64,000 bases of DNA from NCBI GenBank assembly GCA_003153555.1, contig PLZS01000082.1, positions 62,001-126,000 on the forward strand, read 5' to 3'. Under the pieces are notes generated by a model, which had not been told where the DNA came from, ran no database searches, and saw nothing but the letters and a program-made list of their open reading frames with translations. The position numbers and the translations under genes are program-made. The stretch's first letter is position 1; every line of letters begins with the position of its first letter. Origin of the DNA: Candidatus Melainabacteria bacterium. Its GTDB lineage: Bacteria; Cyanobacteriota; Vampirovibrionia; Obscuribacterales; Obscuribacteraceae. Of this stretch, positions 24,635 through 34,683 are shown in pieces.

Positions 24635-26740
24635 CTAGTTATTGTTACTGTTATCAGCACCAGGGGCTCTGAGAACATACAAATTATGTCTGCCGAATCT
24701 TCCGCCCGGCACGAACGATGCGCCTTGTTCCAAAGTGCGATGCTGCCAGGTTGTTCGACTGGAGCTGTTGTCGTACTCCCAAACTTGACCGCCTTTAATC
24801 TCACCGATGATGCCGATGTGTGCGTTTCCACCCCCATTGTCTCCATAAACAACGTCACCTGTGTGGAATTGAGACTTGTCTGTTATTTGAATTTTCTGGT
24901 ATCCCTTGCCTTGCAACTTGGCGGCGAGTTCCTCGACACCAGCTGAGCCTTCGCCCTGCTTGAGTACACCAGCCTCTTGTAGAACTTTCGACACAGAAGC
25001 GGCGCAACCGAGATTTCCACCCTCGCAAGATCCGGCCCACGGAGTTTGAGCCCACAACTGCTTGCCGACATCTCCGGACGCCATAGCAACGACTTTGCCA
25101 TTAGCCTCCGAAACATCGATCCGATCAGAACCAAACTGTCCAGCCAGAGCCAGTTTGTACATATTGTTAGCGGTATCTTGATACTTTTGATATCCAGGAT
25201 TGGTCAAGTCGGATTCAGTTGGTGTTCGACCAAGGAACATAGCCAGAGCCAATTTGCCAGCATCCTTCTCGCCAAGATCTTTGTTTGTGTCGATGCCCAT
25301 GGCCTTGCCGTAATGCTCGATCCGATCCTTCGCAATCGTTTCTTGCAGGTCCTTCGGCATGTTATCGTGCACATCTTTGGCCGTTATGGCGCCATGTTTT
25401 CCGTCCATCTTGCCAATGAAGTCGGAGAATTTGCCTGGATCAAAGTGGGCCGCGAAGTCCTTGGAAACCTTGCCATCCTGCGCAAGTTTGCCCATCATCG
25501 CCTTCATTTTCTCAGGATGCTTTTTCATATCAGCAAGGAATGCGGCTAGCTTTGCTGGGTCCGGTGGATCACCGAGATCAACGCCGAACATGTCGCCAAG
25601 CCAAGCTCCAATGTTGAATTGATTCATCGAATAACGGCCGACACCATAGCTGCCGTCGCTGCGTCTGGCCACGTTATCGTAAGGATGCGCTTTGTCTTGA
25701 ACACCTGCCAGAGCCGAGATCGTATCTTCAACGGCTTGCACTGGTGGCGTCGTATCCCGAGCCGGAGCTTGCCCATCACGTGATGAGATCGCGCCATCGC
25801 CACTAGGAGAGAACGAATCATGACCACCGCCACTGCCACCGACACGATTCATTCGTCCAGATGCGTCGCCGGCAGCAGGTGGCACATCTGGTACGGGAGG
25901 ATTGTGTATATCAGGCATTGGTGGCTTGCTGACATTGTTTTCAATGGCAGCTTCAACCTTGGGATCAACAAGGTTTTGATTATCTTCAATCGCTACTTTG
26001 CCGTCTGGAGAAACCTTTTGATATGCGGGACTTGAAGCGACGCGATCGGCCAGGTAAGGCACCAATCCAGCTAAGCTCTCTTTCTGCTGAGGCGTGGAAT
26101 CGCCAGTCTGTCCGGGGTCACGCTCGACTTGAACAACTATGTTGGCATCAGGATTCTTTTCCGGATTATGCAAACACTCAACTGTTCCATCTTTTTTAAC
26201 GACAAAATCCGGAGCGGAAGGAGGTGGAGAAACATTCTTGTCCTGATTTTCATAAACGACTGAAATCTTTGGTGTTTCGCCAGGCTTGAGCACGTCGCCC
26301 GCGTGGAGTTGATCGTTTGCATCGGACTGTTTGTCCGCAAAGATGGCATCACTGCCGGTGCGCTGCAAAATGTCACCAACAGGAGTTGCGCCATTGATCT
26401 TGGCTTCGCGGCCTTCGCCTGCTGAATGTTGACTGCTTGCAGCTAAAGCTGGAATTTGATCGGAGGCTCGTAAAGCCATAAAAGGCGGCGGAATTTCGAG
26501 CGATGGTCTTTCAGAAATACTGCTCTTGGTGCCCAGCGGAGTAATGATGACGTGATCAGTTGGATGAGCCGCAGGAGCAAATGAGTGGCCGTCTCCAGGA
26601 CTACTGAGCAACTTGGTCGACTGATCGGTAATCGGTCGGCCAGCAGCTTGGTCTCCTACATTGGAATGCTGCCCAGTATGAGTATCGCCGCCGGCAGCAG
26701 CGTTATGTCCATGACCATGTCCGTGTCCGTGTGCGGTCAT
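24635..26740 (-). CDS. Large protein with C-terminal NlpC/P60-like domain
   Basis: 701 residues from ATG 26740. It opens with HGHGHGHGH, then about 330 residues of low-complexity Pro/Asp/Gln sequence containing an APDFVVKKDGTVECL-type segment. About 335-560 is helical, with YDNVARRSDGSYGVGRYSMNQF, which resembles a lysozyme-like or resuscitation-type fold. The C-terminal domain has Cys579 in NLGCAASVSKVL, His641 in NAHIGIIGE and a following EYDNSS, the order seen in NlpC/P60 and CHAP peptidoglycan endopeptidases. There is no Sec signal. It could be a cell-wall hydrolase released by another route. Domain calls are from motif order only. Confidence 0.7.
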   Translation of the reverse strand: MTAHGHGHGHGHNAAAGGDTHTGQHSNVGDQAAGRPITDQSTKLLSSPGDGHSFAPAAHPTDHVIITPLGTKSSISERPSLEIPPPFMALRASDQIPALAASSQHSAGEGREAKINGATPVGDILQRTGSDAIFADKQSDANDQLHAGDVLKPGETPKISVVYENQDKNVSPPPSAPDFVVKKDGTVECLHNPEKNPDANIVVQVERDPGQTGDSTPQQKESLAGLVPYLADRVASSPAYQKVSPDGKVAIEDNQNLVDPKVEAAIENNVSKPPMPDIHNPPVPDVPPAAGDASGRMNRVGGSGGGHDSFSPSGDGAISSRDGQAPARDTTPPVQAVEDTISALAGVQDKAHPYDNVARRSDGSYGVGRYSMNQFNIGAWLGDMFGVDLGDPPDPAKLAAFLADMKKHPEKMKAMMGKLAQDGKVSKDFAAHFDPGKFSDFIGKMDGKHGAITAKDVHDNMPKDLQETIAKDRIEHYGKAMGIDTNKDLGEKDAGKLALAMFLGRTPTESDLTNPGYQKYQDTANNMYKLALAGQFGSDRIDVSEANGKVVAMASGDVGKQLWAQTPWAGSCEGGNLGCAASVSKVLQEAGVLKQGEGSAGVEELAAKLQGKGYQKIQITDKSQFHTGDVVYGDNGGGNAHIGIIGEIKGGQVWEYDNSSSRTTWQHRTLEQGASFVPGGRFGRHNLYVLRAPGADNSNNN

Positions 26741-26851
26741 CAGAGCACCTACTAAGAAGGAATTGTGTCGGGGAAAAAGCGACAGCTGAAGACCAACATA
26801 ATATATGCTTCATTGTTGCGACTCCATGGGGGAACTACGTAGATGTCCCTA

Positions 26852-29800
26852 TTAATGTGATTTTGGACGAGAAATAGCCTTGAGCAATTTGAAGACGGCA
26901 AACATGGACATGAACACTAAGAAAAATATTGCAAAACCGTCTCGCATAGGCTCGAACCACATAAGCATAGGCGCAGGACTAAGGGGTTGGGCATAATATC
27001 CTTGCTCCATTCGAGGCGCAAGACCTTGGTCATAAGATCTTTCTTGTTGAGACTGGACACTGAACTGACTTAGCTGGCTTAGACCAAAATCAAACGGTTT
27101 CTGTTGATTCGACTGAGCTGGCTCCTTCGACTGACCATAGCGGGGATCCACAGGAGCTCCAGTAAACCCCGGCACTGCAGGCGGGGGTGCTGGCGCGGAT
27201 GCGGGTGCGGACACGGATGCTGGTGCACCATCGACTGGCAGCCATCCCTCTTGTGGTCCGATGGTGCCATTCGTCGCACCTTGAAGCGAAGGGGCTTGAG
27301 CAGCTGTTACTCCCTGAGCGGCTTCATCTCCCCTCAGATCGTCCACCGACGGTCGGTCTAGTTGTTTCGCGTTGTCGTTCTTGTTTAAAGAGAATACATC
27401 AGAAGATTCGGACTGATCTTTAGCGCCACCGCCACCACTCTCCATTTCTTTTTTCTGTTCGAGCATTTCACTGGACGGAATGTGAGTATTTACGAATCCA
27501 CCCAGTGCAGCAGACTGAGGTTGTGCGGCAGGAATGGCTTCCATGCGTATGGGCTTACCCGAAGACCGGCGCTCTGGCAATGTCGAAACAGACTGCCTGA
27601 AACTTCTCGGAGCCCTCACTTCGTTGTCCTGACTCGCTGCGGACGAGAGATTAGTCAATTGCGAAGTGACTTTGTCGAACGCTCTAGTCTTCAACTGATC
27701 GAGAAACACCAACGGTGCTGCAGACGCTTGTGCTGCCTTTGCCGGAGCTGGATGATTTGATGGAACAAAATCAGTCACAACAGCACTGGAGATCGGACTA
27801 ACCAAATGATACTTTTCGGCCAACATGAATGCTGGTCCTTGGTCTGCCGATCGATAGCTCTCTAGCAGTTTTTCATAACCGTAGAGTTGAGCAAGTGCAG
27901 GAACATCGTTCACTGACTTCACACCTGCCGCCGCAACTGCAACAACACCAGTTACCGGCTTCCCACTTCCTCCTGAAGGCGCTGCTGAAGGCTCATCATG
28001 CCATACTTCAAATTGATTATTTTTGCTCGAAGTTAGCTGCCACGACTTAAACAATCTACTCAAATCAGTCGCGATATTGCCTGTTCTAGGCACTCTCACG
28101 ACATTCACAATCGGATCCATGTCATTCATGAGTTCATTTGGTCCAGCCGCCACTTGCAAGTCGAACAGCAATGGAGTTGCAGATGGACGTTGAAGCAAAT
28201 TCTTGAGTAGTGCCTTGTTGACAGTGCTAACCGGTTGAGCACCATGAATCCACAACACCGGTGCGTCCTTCAAACTTTTCATCAGCTGCACATCGTCAGC
28301 GTGACCACCGACTGGACGATACTTCTCCAACAATCCAATCGTGGCGGCAAATTCTGACGTGTTTGAATAGCTCTGTTTACCGAGATAAGCGGTCTCGTCT
28401 CCCACCACAACAATCTGTGTGTTCACCGCAGACGGGATGTTCTTCAATCCCGTCGCCAAGTCTTGCACGTAGTGTTGCATGGACGCTGAGCCGTCGACCA
28501 GAACAACTATTTTCTCCGGCATTTTGTATGTTGGCGATGTCACCCGTCGTGCTACTTTCGACCCGTCATTAGCGATAGAGTTCGTCGTGACCGCAACTAC
28601 ACATTTGGGATCTCGTTCGAAATTAACCACACCGGCAAATCGAGCTAGTTGTGCTGGTTCCAGTCCGAAAACGGCTTGGTGCTGTTCACCCAGATCAGCC
28701 ATACTGACCTTGGATACAGGCACCTTGATCGAATTATTTGAATTGATGCTGACATTATCCGGTACTTCGAACTGAAAATTGCGTTCTTCAAAAGCAGGTA
28801 ACACGAGAGCGGCACTCTTCTTATCTTCAGCCAGGATAAGCGGTGCAGCTATCTTCAGGCGAACTTTCATAGTGCTTTCTGGTTGGACAGGAAAACACTG
28901 GATCAAGATTTGATCCAGTCCACATGTGCTGACAAGAAGTGGATCTTTGCGTTCCACCACTGCCTGTTTGTAAATCGCTCGAGCAACGCTACGCACAAGA
29001 ATGGTGGCGTCACGTTCCACTCCATTGACAGTAACCGTTGCTTTCGTGACAACTCCACCTGGTGGCAATAGGATCTTAGCCCGGGCTTCGCGATCATATT
29101 TTGAGACGTTGCTTAGCATGATCGACCAATCCAAATCTGCAACAGCCGCATCAGCATTGACTACCGCAATTACATTTGCTTCCGAAACAGACAATCCACG
29201 AGCGACACCGCTGACATTTTCGCCCGCGATATCAGCATCCAAATCGAATTCATCCTGCACGCCAGCATTCAGTCCAGCTGGATCATCGACCAAACCTGCA
29301 TGCTGGATGGTAGCGCGGGCGGAGCTTGGAATCGGAACCGAGTTGAAAGGTTTTCCTGTCACTTTGTAGAAAATCGAGCGCGCATTTTCGATGCTAAGCG
29401 GATGTCCACTCTCATAAAGAGATCCGAGGATATCCGTTGCTCGTCCAGATCTCTCGTAGCATGCGCGCAGCATAACTTCTTCACTGCCGTACTGACGCAG
29501 CCATTGAACTCCTTGCTTCTCAGTGAGAGGAGCGGCAGCCAGACTCAGGTTCATACGCGTCATCGTGGACGGCAGTTCGACTGCAACAACCAAGCAAAGC
29601 ACGATCAAATGACCAATATGTTCAACTTGATGGGGATCGAAAAACGTCTTCTTGCCAGACGCCAGGCGGCATACAGTCTTGCCGCTGAGCCAGGAACAGG
29701 GAATGGACAATAAGGGTGCAAAACCGAGTAACCCAAATCCAAACAACAAGGTGTACATAGCAGAATGTGGTGTCAGCGGCAAAAACATCAACGCATAAAG

Positions 29801-30226
29801 ACAACCGATGCCCATCGCCATTCCACTTATGAGCGCCATAAAGCCATAGTGCGCTGACATATCCTTTCGACCCGAAAGCCAAGCCATAAAGCTGCTCAGG
29901 GGAATCAGGAGAAATAGAACGACGTGACTTGCTGACGGAAATGGATCAAAAAAATGTTGGGCACAAAAATGAGTCGTCAACTCGAAAACCATTGCCACAA
30001 GCGGCAGAATAACTCCAAAAAACAAGAAAATGGGTCCATGTTTGCTCGGAGCGATTTTGCTGACAGGAATTCCCCTGTGCTGGAGCAAATTAGCTATTCG
30101 CTTTGTTCTGGTAACGCCTCCTGCACGATGATCTGGGCGCGCTGTCGTGCTGGTCTTTTGCGTTTGACCACCCTGATTATGTTCGACCATGCCCGTCCCT
30201 CGAGTCGTAGCTACCGACTTAACCAT
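26852..30226 (-). CDS. Membrane protein with VIT and VWA-like domains
   Basis: About 1124 residues. ATG 30226 has CTGGAG at a normal distance; an ATG at 30238 directly touches that GGAG. The basic N-terminus is followed by four or five membrane helices (about 65-220). A VIT-like domain occupies about 370-500 (LLPPGGVVTKATVTVNG, VARAIYKQAVVERKDP). A VWA-like domain begins near residue 580 with VVLVDGSASM, the MIDAS DxSxS. A long Pro/Gln/Ala-rich tail ends in a last membrane helix (FAIFFLVFMSMFAVFKLL) and a basic end. VIT/VWA proteins bind partners outside the cell; here the module would be held to the membrane at both ends. Function unknown. Confidence 0.75.
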   Translation of the reverse strand: MVKSVATTRGTGMVEHNQGGQTQKTSTTARPDHRAGGVTRTKRIANLLQHRGIPVSKIAPSKHGPIFLFFGVILPLVAMVFELTTHFCAQHFFDPFPSASHVVLFLLIPLSSFMAWLSGRKDMSAHYGFMALISGMAMGIGCLYALMFLPLTPHSAMYTLLFGFGLLGFAPLLSIPCSWLSGKTVCRLASGKKTFFDPHQVEHIGHLIVLCLVVAVELPSTMTRMNLSLAAAPLTEKQGVQWLRQYGSEEVMLRACYERSGRATDILGSLYESGHPLSIENARSIFYKVTGKPFNSVPIPSSARATIQHAGLVDDPAGLNAGVQDEFDLDADIAGENVSGVARGLSVSEANVIAVVNADAAVADLDWSIMLSNVSKYDREARAKILLPPGGVVTKATVTVNGVERDATILVRSVARAIYKQAVVERKDPLLVSTCGLDQILIQCFPVQPESTMKVRLKIAAPLILAEDKKSAALVLPAFEERNFQFEVPDNVSINSNNSIKVPVSKVSMADLGEQHQAVFGLEPAQLARFAGVVNFERDPKCVVAVTTNSIANDGSKVARRVTSPTYKMPEKIVVLVDGSASMQHYVQDLATGLKNIPSAVNTQIVVVGDETAYLGKQSYSNTSEFAATIGLLEKYRPVGGHADDVQLMKSLKDAPVLWIHGAQPVSTVNKALLKNLLQRPSATPLLFDLQVAAGPNELMNDMDPIVNVVRVPRTGNIATDLSRLFKSWQLTSSKNNQFEVWHDEPSAAPSGGSGKPVTGVVAVAAAGVKSVNDVPALAQLYGYEKLLESYRSADQGPAFMLAEKYHLVSPISSAVVTDFVPSNHPAPAKAAQASAAPLVFLDQLKTRAFDKVTSQLTNLSSAASQDNEVRAPRSFRQSVSTLPERRSSGKPIRMEAIPAAQPQSAALGGFVNTHIPSSEMLEQKKEMESGGGGAKDQSESSDVFSLNKNDNAKQLDRPSVDDLRGDEAAQGVTAAQAPSLQGATNGTIGPQEGWLPVDGAPASVSAPASAPAPPPAVPGFTGAPVDPRYGQSKEPAQSNQQKPFDFGLSQLSQFSVQSQQERSYDQGLAPRMEQGYYAQPLSPAPMLMWFEPMRDGFAIFFLVFMSMFAVFKLLKAISRPKSH

Positions 30227-30345
30227 CCTAGCGGACATCTCCAGTTCGGTAAGTAGGGATTTTACTGAACTAAGGTTTTCCCTGTTCTCGTATTCTCGTC
30301 AGCGCTCTAGAATGTAGTTAAGAATTTGCCGCGAGGAGAAATCGA

Positions 30346-30966
30346 TTGTTTGAAATACTTGGCGGAATTATTGTTTTGACAATAATGGTAGCCCTCTCAG
30401 GCATTAAGGTCGTTAAAGAGCACGACAGGCTCGTCGTTTTCCGTTGCGGCAAGGCAGTTTCGGAAAAGGGTCCAGGGGTCCAACTCGTATTGCCAATCAT
30501 CGATAAAGCGCAAGTTGTTGACACTCGAATTGTCATCTTGCCAGTCCAGTTGATCGAAGCGATGACCTCAGACAATATGTCCGTCAAAGTCTCAGCACTC
30601 TGCATGTATCAAATTGTCGACGCAAAACGCGCAGTGACGAAAGTGGAAAATGTCGCTAAGGCTGCCAAAGAATTAGCCGAAGGTGCCTTGCGAACAGCAG
30701 TGGGAAACAACGATTTGCATCATTTAGTCTCCGACCGCAAGCGCGTCAATTTCAATTTAAAGAACATATTAGACCGACAAACAAAGGATTTTGGCATTCG
30801 CATCTACAAAATCGAACTCAAGGAAGTGAGAGTCTCGCGCGAAATCCGCAAAGCTTTGGCAAAACACAATCTTCAGATTCATCGAGCAGCCAACGGAAAT
30901 GGCGGAAACGCCGAACTCAAGCTGGCAACAGAGCTTCACGCAGACATGATTAACCGCCTGAGTTAA
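30346..30966 (+). CDS. Band 7/SPFH (stomatin-like) membrane protein
   Basis: 206 residues from TTG 30346, with GCGAGGAG 8 bases upstream deciding the start. One N-terminal membrane helix (about 3-20) leads into a Band 7 domain: KEHDRLVVFRCGKAVSEKGPG, then QLVLPIIDKAQVVDTR, and a helical KELAEGALRTAVGNNDLHHLVSDR. The C-terminal part is shorter than in stomatins and lacks a long coiled coil. Family members oligomerise at membranes and modulate proteases or lipid domains. No NfeD partner is adjacent. Confidence 0.85.
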   Translation: MFEILGGIIVLTIMVALSGIKVVKEHDRLVVFRCGKAVSEKGPGVQLVLPIIDKAQVVDTRIVILPVQLIEAMTSDNMSVKVSALCMYQIVDAKRAVTKVENVAKAAKELAEGALRTAVGNNDLHHLVSDRKRVNFNLKNILDRQTKDFGIRIYKIELKEVRVSREIRKALAKHNLQIHRAANGNGGNAELKLATELHADMINRLS

Positions 30967-31027
30967 TAGACAACTAATCGGATGATTCAATGTTGAGAAA
31001 AAATTCCCTTCGATTGCCCAATACAGT

Positions 31028-31041
31028 CACCTTATATGGTG
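31028..31041. repeat. Dispersed palindrome, divergent copy
   Basis: CACC-TTATAT-GGTG between the Band 7 gene (stop 30966) and the DUF4388 gene (start 31112). Confidence 0.45.
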
Positions 31042-31111
31042 GCATAAACAGTAATGGCTTCGCCGCCTGTATGCTAGACGTTTCACTCACATCCTCGCCT
31101 ACTGTTCGCTA

Positions 31112-32431
31112 ATGGATTCTCTCGATGATGAGAACAAAATTTGGAATTTTGCCGGTTCAATCGGTTGGCTAGTCGACAGAGCGGGCGAAACGGAACAAAT
31201 TTTGGGAACCGTATGGCTGGTTGCAGAAGGTCAGGTGGCAACGTGCGCCACCCTTGTTGTGCCTTACGAAGATATTCTGGATGCTCTTATTGTCAGGTTC
31301 CCGTCCACAGGTGAGGTTTGGGCGGTTAAAGAAGCACAGTTCCACTCTGGATTCGATCGCTGGCTAGCCAAACGCGCCCTTACTCAGTCCGCTTTCCATC
31401 CTTCAATAAATGTGGCCAACCAGAAGCATAACGTTGTAGTCCTGCGCCTATCAGACAAGATCAGGGAACTCGATCAAACTACGATTCTGAAATTTAATCG
31501 ACTCTTGTTGAGGATATTACCCCAAGAAAAGGCCGGTTTTTCCGGTCGTGTCACCAATGTTGAGTTGACTAGCATTCTCCAGCTCCTGGTCAATGCCAGA
31601 CGAGAAGGAACAATCGTCATTTGCGATCCGCGCAAAAGACCGATCGCCAGAATATTTTGCGAAGATGGGCGCATCGCTTATGCAAAATTTGGACAAAGCA
31701 CCAACGAAGAAGCCATCTATAAGCTGATCTGTTCGTCGTTTAGCGGCTACTTCTATTTTCAAGAAGAAACTCGTCCTGAATGGTGTGATTTTGCCCAAAT
31801 GCTTACGACGGTGACGTCTGTTGTAATGGAGGGATACCGGCGGCTTGAGCTCAAGACAAAGCTTCTCCAGGGGATCGGAGGCGAATCTGCGGTTTTGCGC
31901 AAACGCAAATATCGACCTCATTTTCAGAACCTGGCACCAAGCACGCAAGCAGATGCGCAGGTGGTCTGGTGTTATGTCTATGATGGAATGCCTGTCTCTC
32001 GCCTTTTGAGAGTAAGCGGATTAGACAGTAGCTTAGTCATGGCAGCGCTTCATGAACTGATTATTCATGACTCCATCACAGTAAGCGATGCTCAAGCGAT
32101 TCCCAACATCGCACATGTCTGTTTGCCACTGCCTAGATCCACCGAGGCTCCTCCCTCCCCTGGCGACCAAATCTTTGTCATCACCCAAGATGCGTCACTT
32201 AGTCCTCACCTGGCGGCAGGACGAATAATCTGTGAGCGAAAGCCAGGCGATCCGTTCCATCAAGTACACACGCTAGCCCTACCAGAAGAGTCCATGGGCA
32301 CGCCGATTTTCAAAGACGACGCGGTGATAGGGATGTATTGCGGACAATTGATCCGAGATCAATTAGAACCTCAAGAATTCGCCTACATGCAGCAGATGCT
32401 CTGGGTGACAGCGCTGAACAGTTGTGTTTAA
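31112..32431 (+). CDS. DUF4388 protein with trypsin-like flanks
   Basis: 439 residues from ATG 31112. A DUF4388 (PATAN-like) domain spans about 143-220: FSGRVTNVELTSILQLLV, GTIVICD and ARIFCEDGRIAYAKFG. The sequences on each side recall the two halves of a trypsin-like fold: GTVWLVAEGQVATCATLV near 32-50 (the catalytic His position is not His) and ESMGTPIFKDDAVIGMYCG near 395. So this looks like an inactive protease fold with DUF4388 inserted, or two separate modules. A helical winged-helix-like part (GMPVSRLLRVSGLDSSLVMA) lies after DUF4388. It is probably cytosolic and regulatory. The stop overlaps the convergent gene by 4 bases. Confidence 0.7.
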   Translation: MDSLDDENKIWNFAGSIGWLVDRAGETEQILGTVWLVAEGQVATCATLVVPYEDILDALIVRFPSTGEVWAVKEAQFHSGFDRWLAKRALTQSAFHPSINVANQKHNVVVLRLSDKIRELDQTTILKFNRLLLRILPQEKAGFSGRVTNVELTSILQLLVNARREGTIVICDPRKRPIARIFCEDGRIAYAKFGQSTNEEAIYKLICSSFSGYFYFQEETRPEWCDFAQMLTTVTSVVMEGYRRLELKTKLLQGIGGESAVLRKRKYRPHFQNLAPSTQADAQVVWCYVYDGMPVSRLLRVSGLDSSLVMAALHELIIHDSITVSDAQAIPNIAHVCLPLPRSTEAPPSPGDQIFVITQDASLSPHLAAGRIICERKPGDPFHQVHTLALPEESMGTPIFKDDAVIGMYCGQLIRDQLEPQEFAYMQQMLWVTALNSCV

Positions 32432-33006
32432 TCGATCGGTGGTGGCAGACCTGGCTTCACGGGATGTATTGCGTAGTGTTTTGCCACGTCATCAGATGAA
32501 TGCAGCACAGGATTGGACTTTTCATTAGATTTAGGAGGTCCACCTTCTGCTGGGAAATAACGGTTTTCATTGACGTGTCGTCCGCTCTCAGCCGCAGCAC
32601 CAAGAACTACCGCATTATATTTGCCAACATCCTTGATGGATTTATGTGTCAGCTGAAAGTCTTTCAGAGCATCCAAAGTATCGGAATGACTATGATGAGC
32701 CTTTCTTTCTTCGTTGACCTTATGAGCTATATTTTTGGCGTCTGTCAATTCCAAATCACTTAACGAGCCAAGGGATTTATCTATATCTTTGTGCAAATGA
32801 TCTAGTTTGCCTTTGCTTCTAGCGTCAGGAGCGGCGAAGCCTTGGTCTACTAAATTCTGATTCTTTAGGGTTGAGCGAAATGCATCCATTTGAGCGTGCA
32901 ATTCGGAAGTGGCTGCGAGATCTTTGTTGCCGCTATGCTCAGGGATTTTTACGGCTTCCGCACGTCTTCCCTGGTCTGCCTCTGGTCTTGATGCTGCTTG
33001 TGACAT
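32428..33006 (-). CDS. Hypothetical protein
   Basis: 192 residues from ATG 33006 with GGGGAA upstream. It is polar and helical, rich in Lys, His, Asp and Ser (HLHKDIDKSLGSLSDLELTD; VNEERKAHHSHSDTL), with a GPPKSNEKSNPVLHSS loop and a Pro-rich end. No signal peptide, membrane helix or known family. Its general style (polar N-terminus without signal, His-rich) is like the other unknown minus-strand proteins at 4453 and 24635. Its 3' end overlaps that of the DUF4388 gene. Confidence 0.6.
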   Translation of the reverse strand: MSQAASRPEADQGRRAEAVKIPEHSGNKDLAATSELHAQMDAFRSTLKNQNLVDQGFAAPDARSKGKLDHLHKDIDKSLGSLSDLELTDAKNIAHKVNEERKAHHSHSDTLDALKDFQLTHKSIKDVGKYNAVVLGAAAESGRHVNENRYFPAEGGPPKSNEKSNPVLHSSDDVAKHYAIHPVKPGLPPPID

Positions 33007-33210
33007 TGTTTATTCCCCATGGATGTTCGCCTGCCTTTACATGATGCCGCTTTCGTTTTGACAGAGCTCTGTAGCTCTATCGACTGTGCCTTGCACGAAA
33101 TTCGGACTCCATTAAACTAACTCAACCTACGTGAGAGAAATGTGAGATTTCTGTTCAGGCTGAATTTCCGCGAGACGGGTATCATGGGTGCTCTCCACAA
33201 ATGACAAGAG

Positions 33211-34407
33211 ATGGTTAGCCTGCTCGAAACAGTACAGACTGCGTCAGTCGCCAAAGAAAACCAAAGTTCGGTGCGCACTGATCGAAAGATTCAGTTCAGT
33301 TATGCTGCGCTGGCTTTCGCGGTAGTAATTTGCGCCGACCTGGCGGCTAGGTCCTTCTACCATCCTGACCCATACCAGTCGCCAAATCGGAGCTGGGCGT
33401 GGTGGGCAGTGCAGGATCTTCGGGCACAGAAGCAGGCGGATGTAGCGATCTTTGGCTCATCCCTTATGCTTGCCGCACTCAATGATGGTGACTCGACCTT
33501 CGTTAATAGACCTTTTGATGCAGTCATGCATCATCGCGCTTTTTACCTTGAACATCTGCTAGACAAAAAGCTCGATCAGCCAGTCCAGACAACCAGTCTA
33601 GCGATTGGTGGACAGATGGCTAGTGATGTTTATGCATTAGCAACAACCCTGTTCACGCGCAATCCCAAACCGAAGGCAATCGTCTGGGGCATTGCACCGA
33701 GAGACTTTCTAGATAGTAGTTTCACTAATCCCGACAGCTCAGAGACTGTGCGATACATGAACAAAGTATCGGGATCGACGGACGTACTGTCGACTAAGCG
33801 CCGGATCTTGTGGGATAGGGTGCAAAACGTTGCAGACAGCAGCTTCTATCTGTATGGCAAACGGGCCGATTTAGTGGCTGCGACATTGCCTTTTGCCAAA
33901 TCTGCTTTGAAGAATGTCACGCCCAACGCAGATTTAGATACGGTACACACTCCGTCACCACTGCTTGAATATGCCATGAAGAATTTACCCGAGGATAACG
34001 GTGTGGACCAGTGGCGCGTCACCCCGTATTCGCCAAGCAAGGTGTTTGCGGACAATACAGCCGAATACATGATGCGTTATCACCCGTTTAAACCAAAAGT
34101 GCTTGAAACGCAATTGAGCTATTTCGAAAAATTCCTGGCCTTTTCAAAAGAGCACGGAATGGCCGTGACGCTAGTAAACATGCCGCTTACAGCGGAGAAT
34201 CTCAAACTTCTTCCGCCTGGATCTTACGACACTTATCTGACCAGCGTGAAAAGTTTAGCCACTAAATATGGTGCCCAAGTTCTGGACTACAACATCGACA
34301 ATCTCTTCGCACGCAGTGAGTTCGCTGATACCGTGCACCTTAACGGGCTGGGTGGCAAACACTTTTTCGAACTCGTTTCGCAGCAAATGTCACCCAAATT
34401 AAAGTAA
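33211..34407 (+). CDS. Membrane-anchored SGNH-hydrolase-like protein
   Basis: 398 residues. After a polar N-terminus comes one membrane helix (about 30-48), so the main domain faces outward. The domain has an SGNH-like block I (ADVAIFGSSLML, about 86-96) and a C-terminal DTVHLNG (Asp373, His376), giving a possible Ser-Asp-His set. Between them, AIGGQMASDVYALAT and PKAIVWGIAPRDF match the DltD/DUF1574-like branch of the fold. Such proteins handle acyl groups on surface polymers. The ribosome site is weak (CAAGAG touching ATG 33211), so the start could be a little downstream. Confidence 0.65.
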   Translation: MVSLLETVQTASVAKENQSSVRTDRKIQFSYAALAFAVVICADLAARSFYHPDPYQSPNRSWAWWAVQDLRAQKQADVAIFGSSLMLAALNDGDSTFVNRPFDAVMHHRAFYLEHLLDKKLDQPVQTTSLAIGGQMASDVYALATTLFTRNPKPKAIVWGIAPRDFLDSSFTNPDSSETVRYMNKVSGSTDVLSTKRRILWDRVQNVADSSFYLYGKRADLVAATLPFAKSALKNVTPNADLDTVHTPSPLLEYAMKNLPEDNGVDQWRVTPYSPSKVFADNTAEYMMRYHPFKPKVLETQLSYFEKFLAFSKEHGMAVTLVNMPLTAENLKLLPPGSYDTYLTSVKSLATKYGAQVLDYNIDNLFARSEFADTVHLNGLGGKHFFELVSQQMSPKLK

Positions 34408-34683
34408 GGTCGCCTTTGGCTTAGCACTTTACCCCAACGGTGTAGTGAGGGTCGGACTGTGTACTACGGGTCGGTGAGCTGCGGGTCGGATGGTGTTATC
34501 AAGCGCCCACACTTCGGACAATGTAGAAGCAACTGACAGAACCAAATGCCGGCAAGATGCCGGCGCTCCCAGCACATATACGAAGTTCCGTAACAATAAC
34601 AGTTCACAATAACCTTGAGAAACCCTGAACAATTCAGCTTCTTGGCAGGCAGCGAGTAGTATGAGCTTAGATACGGAGGTTTT

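Noticed and set aside
33007..33210. Search for a riboswitch or promoter before the SGNH-like gene
   Set aside because: No known core or convincing -35/-10 pair could be seen in these 200 bases.
34258..34276. CCACTAAATATGGTG in the SGNH-like gene as another dispersed palindrome
   Set aside because: Arms and spacing differ from the CACC-N6-GGTG pattern and the codons are ordinary for the protein.
34440..34500. GGGTCGG repeated three times after the SGNH-like gene
   Set aside because: Short, irregularly spaced and G+C-simple; not convincing as a regulatory array.
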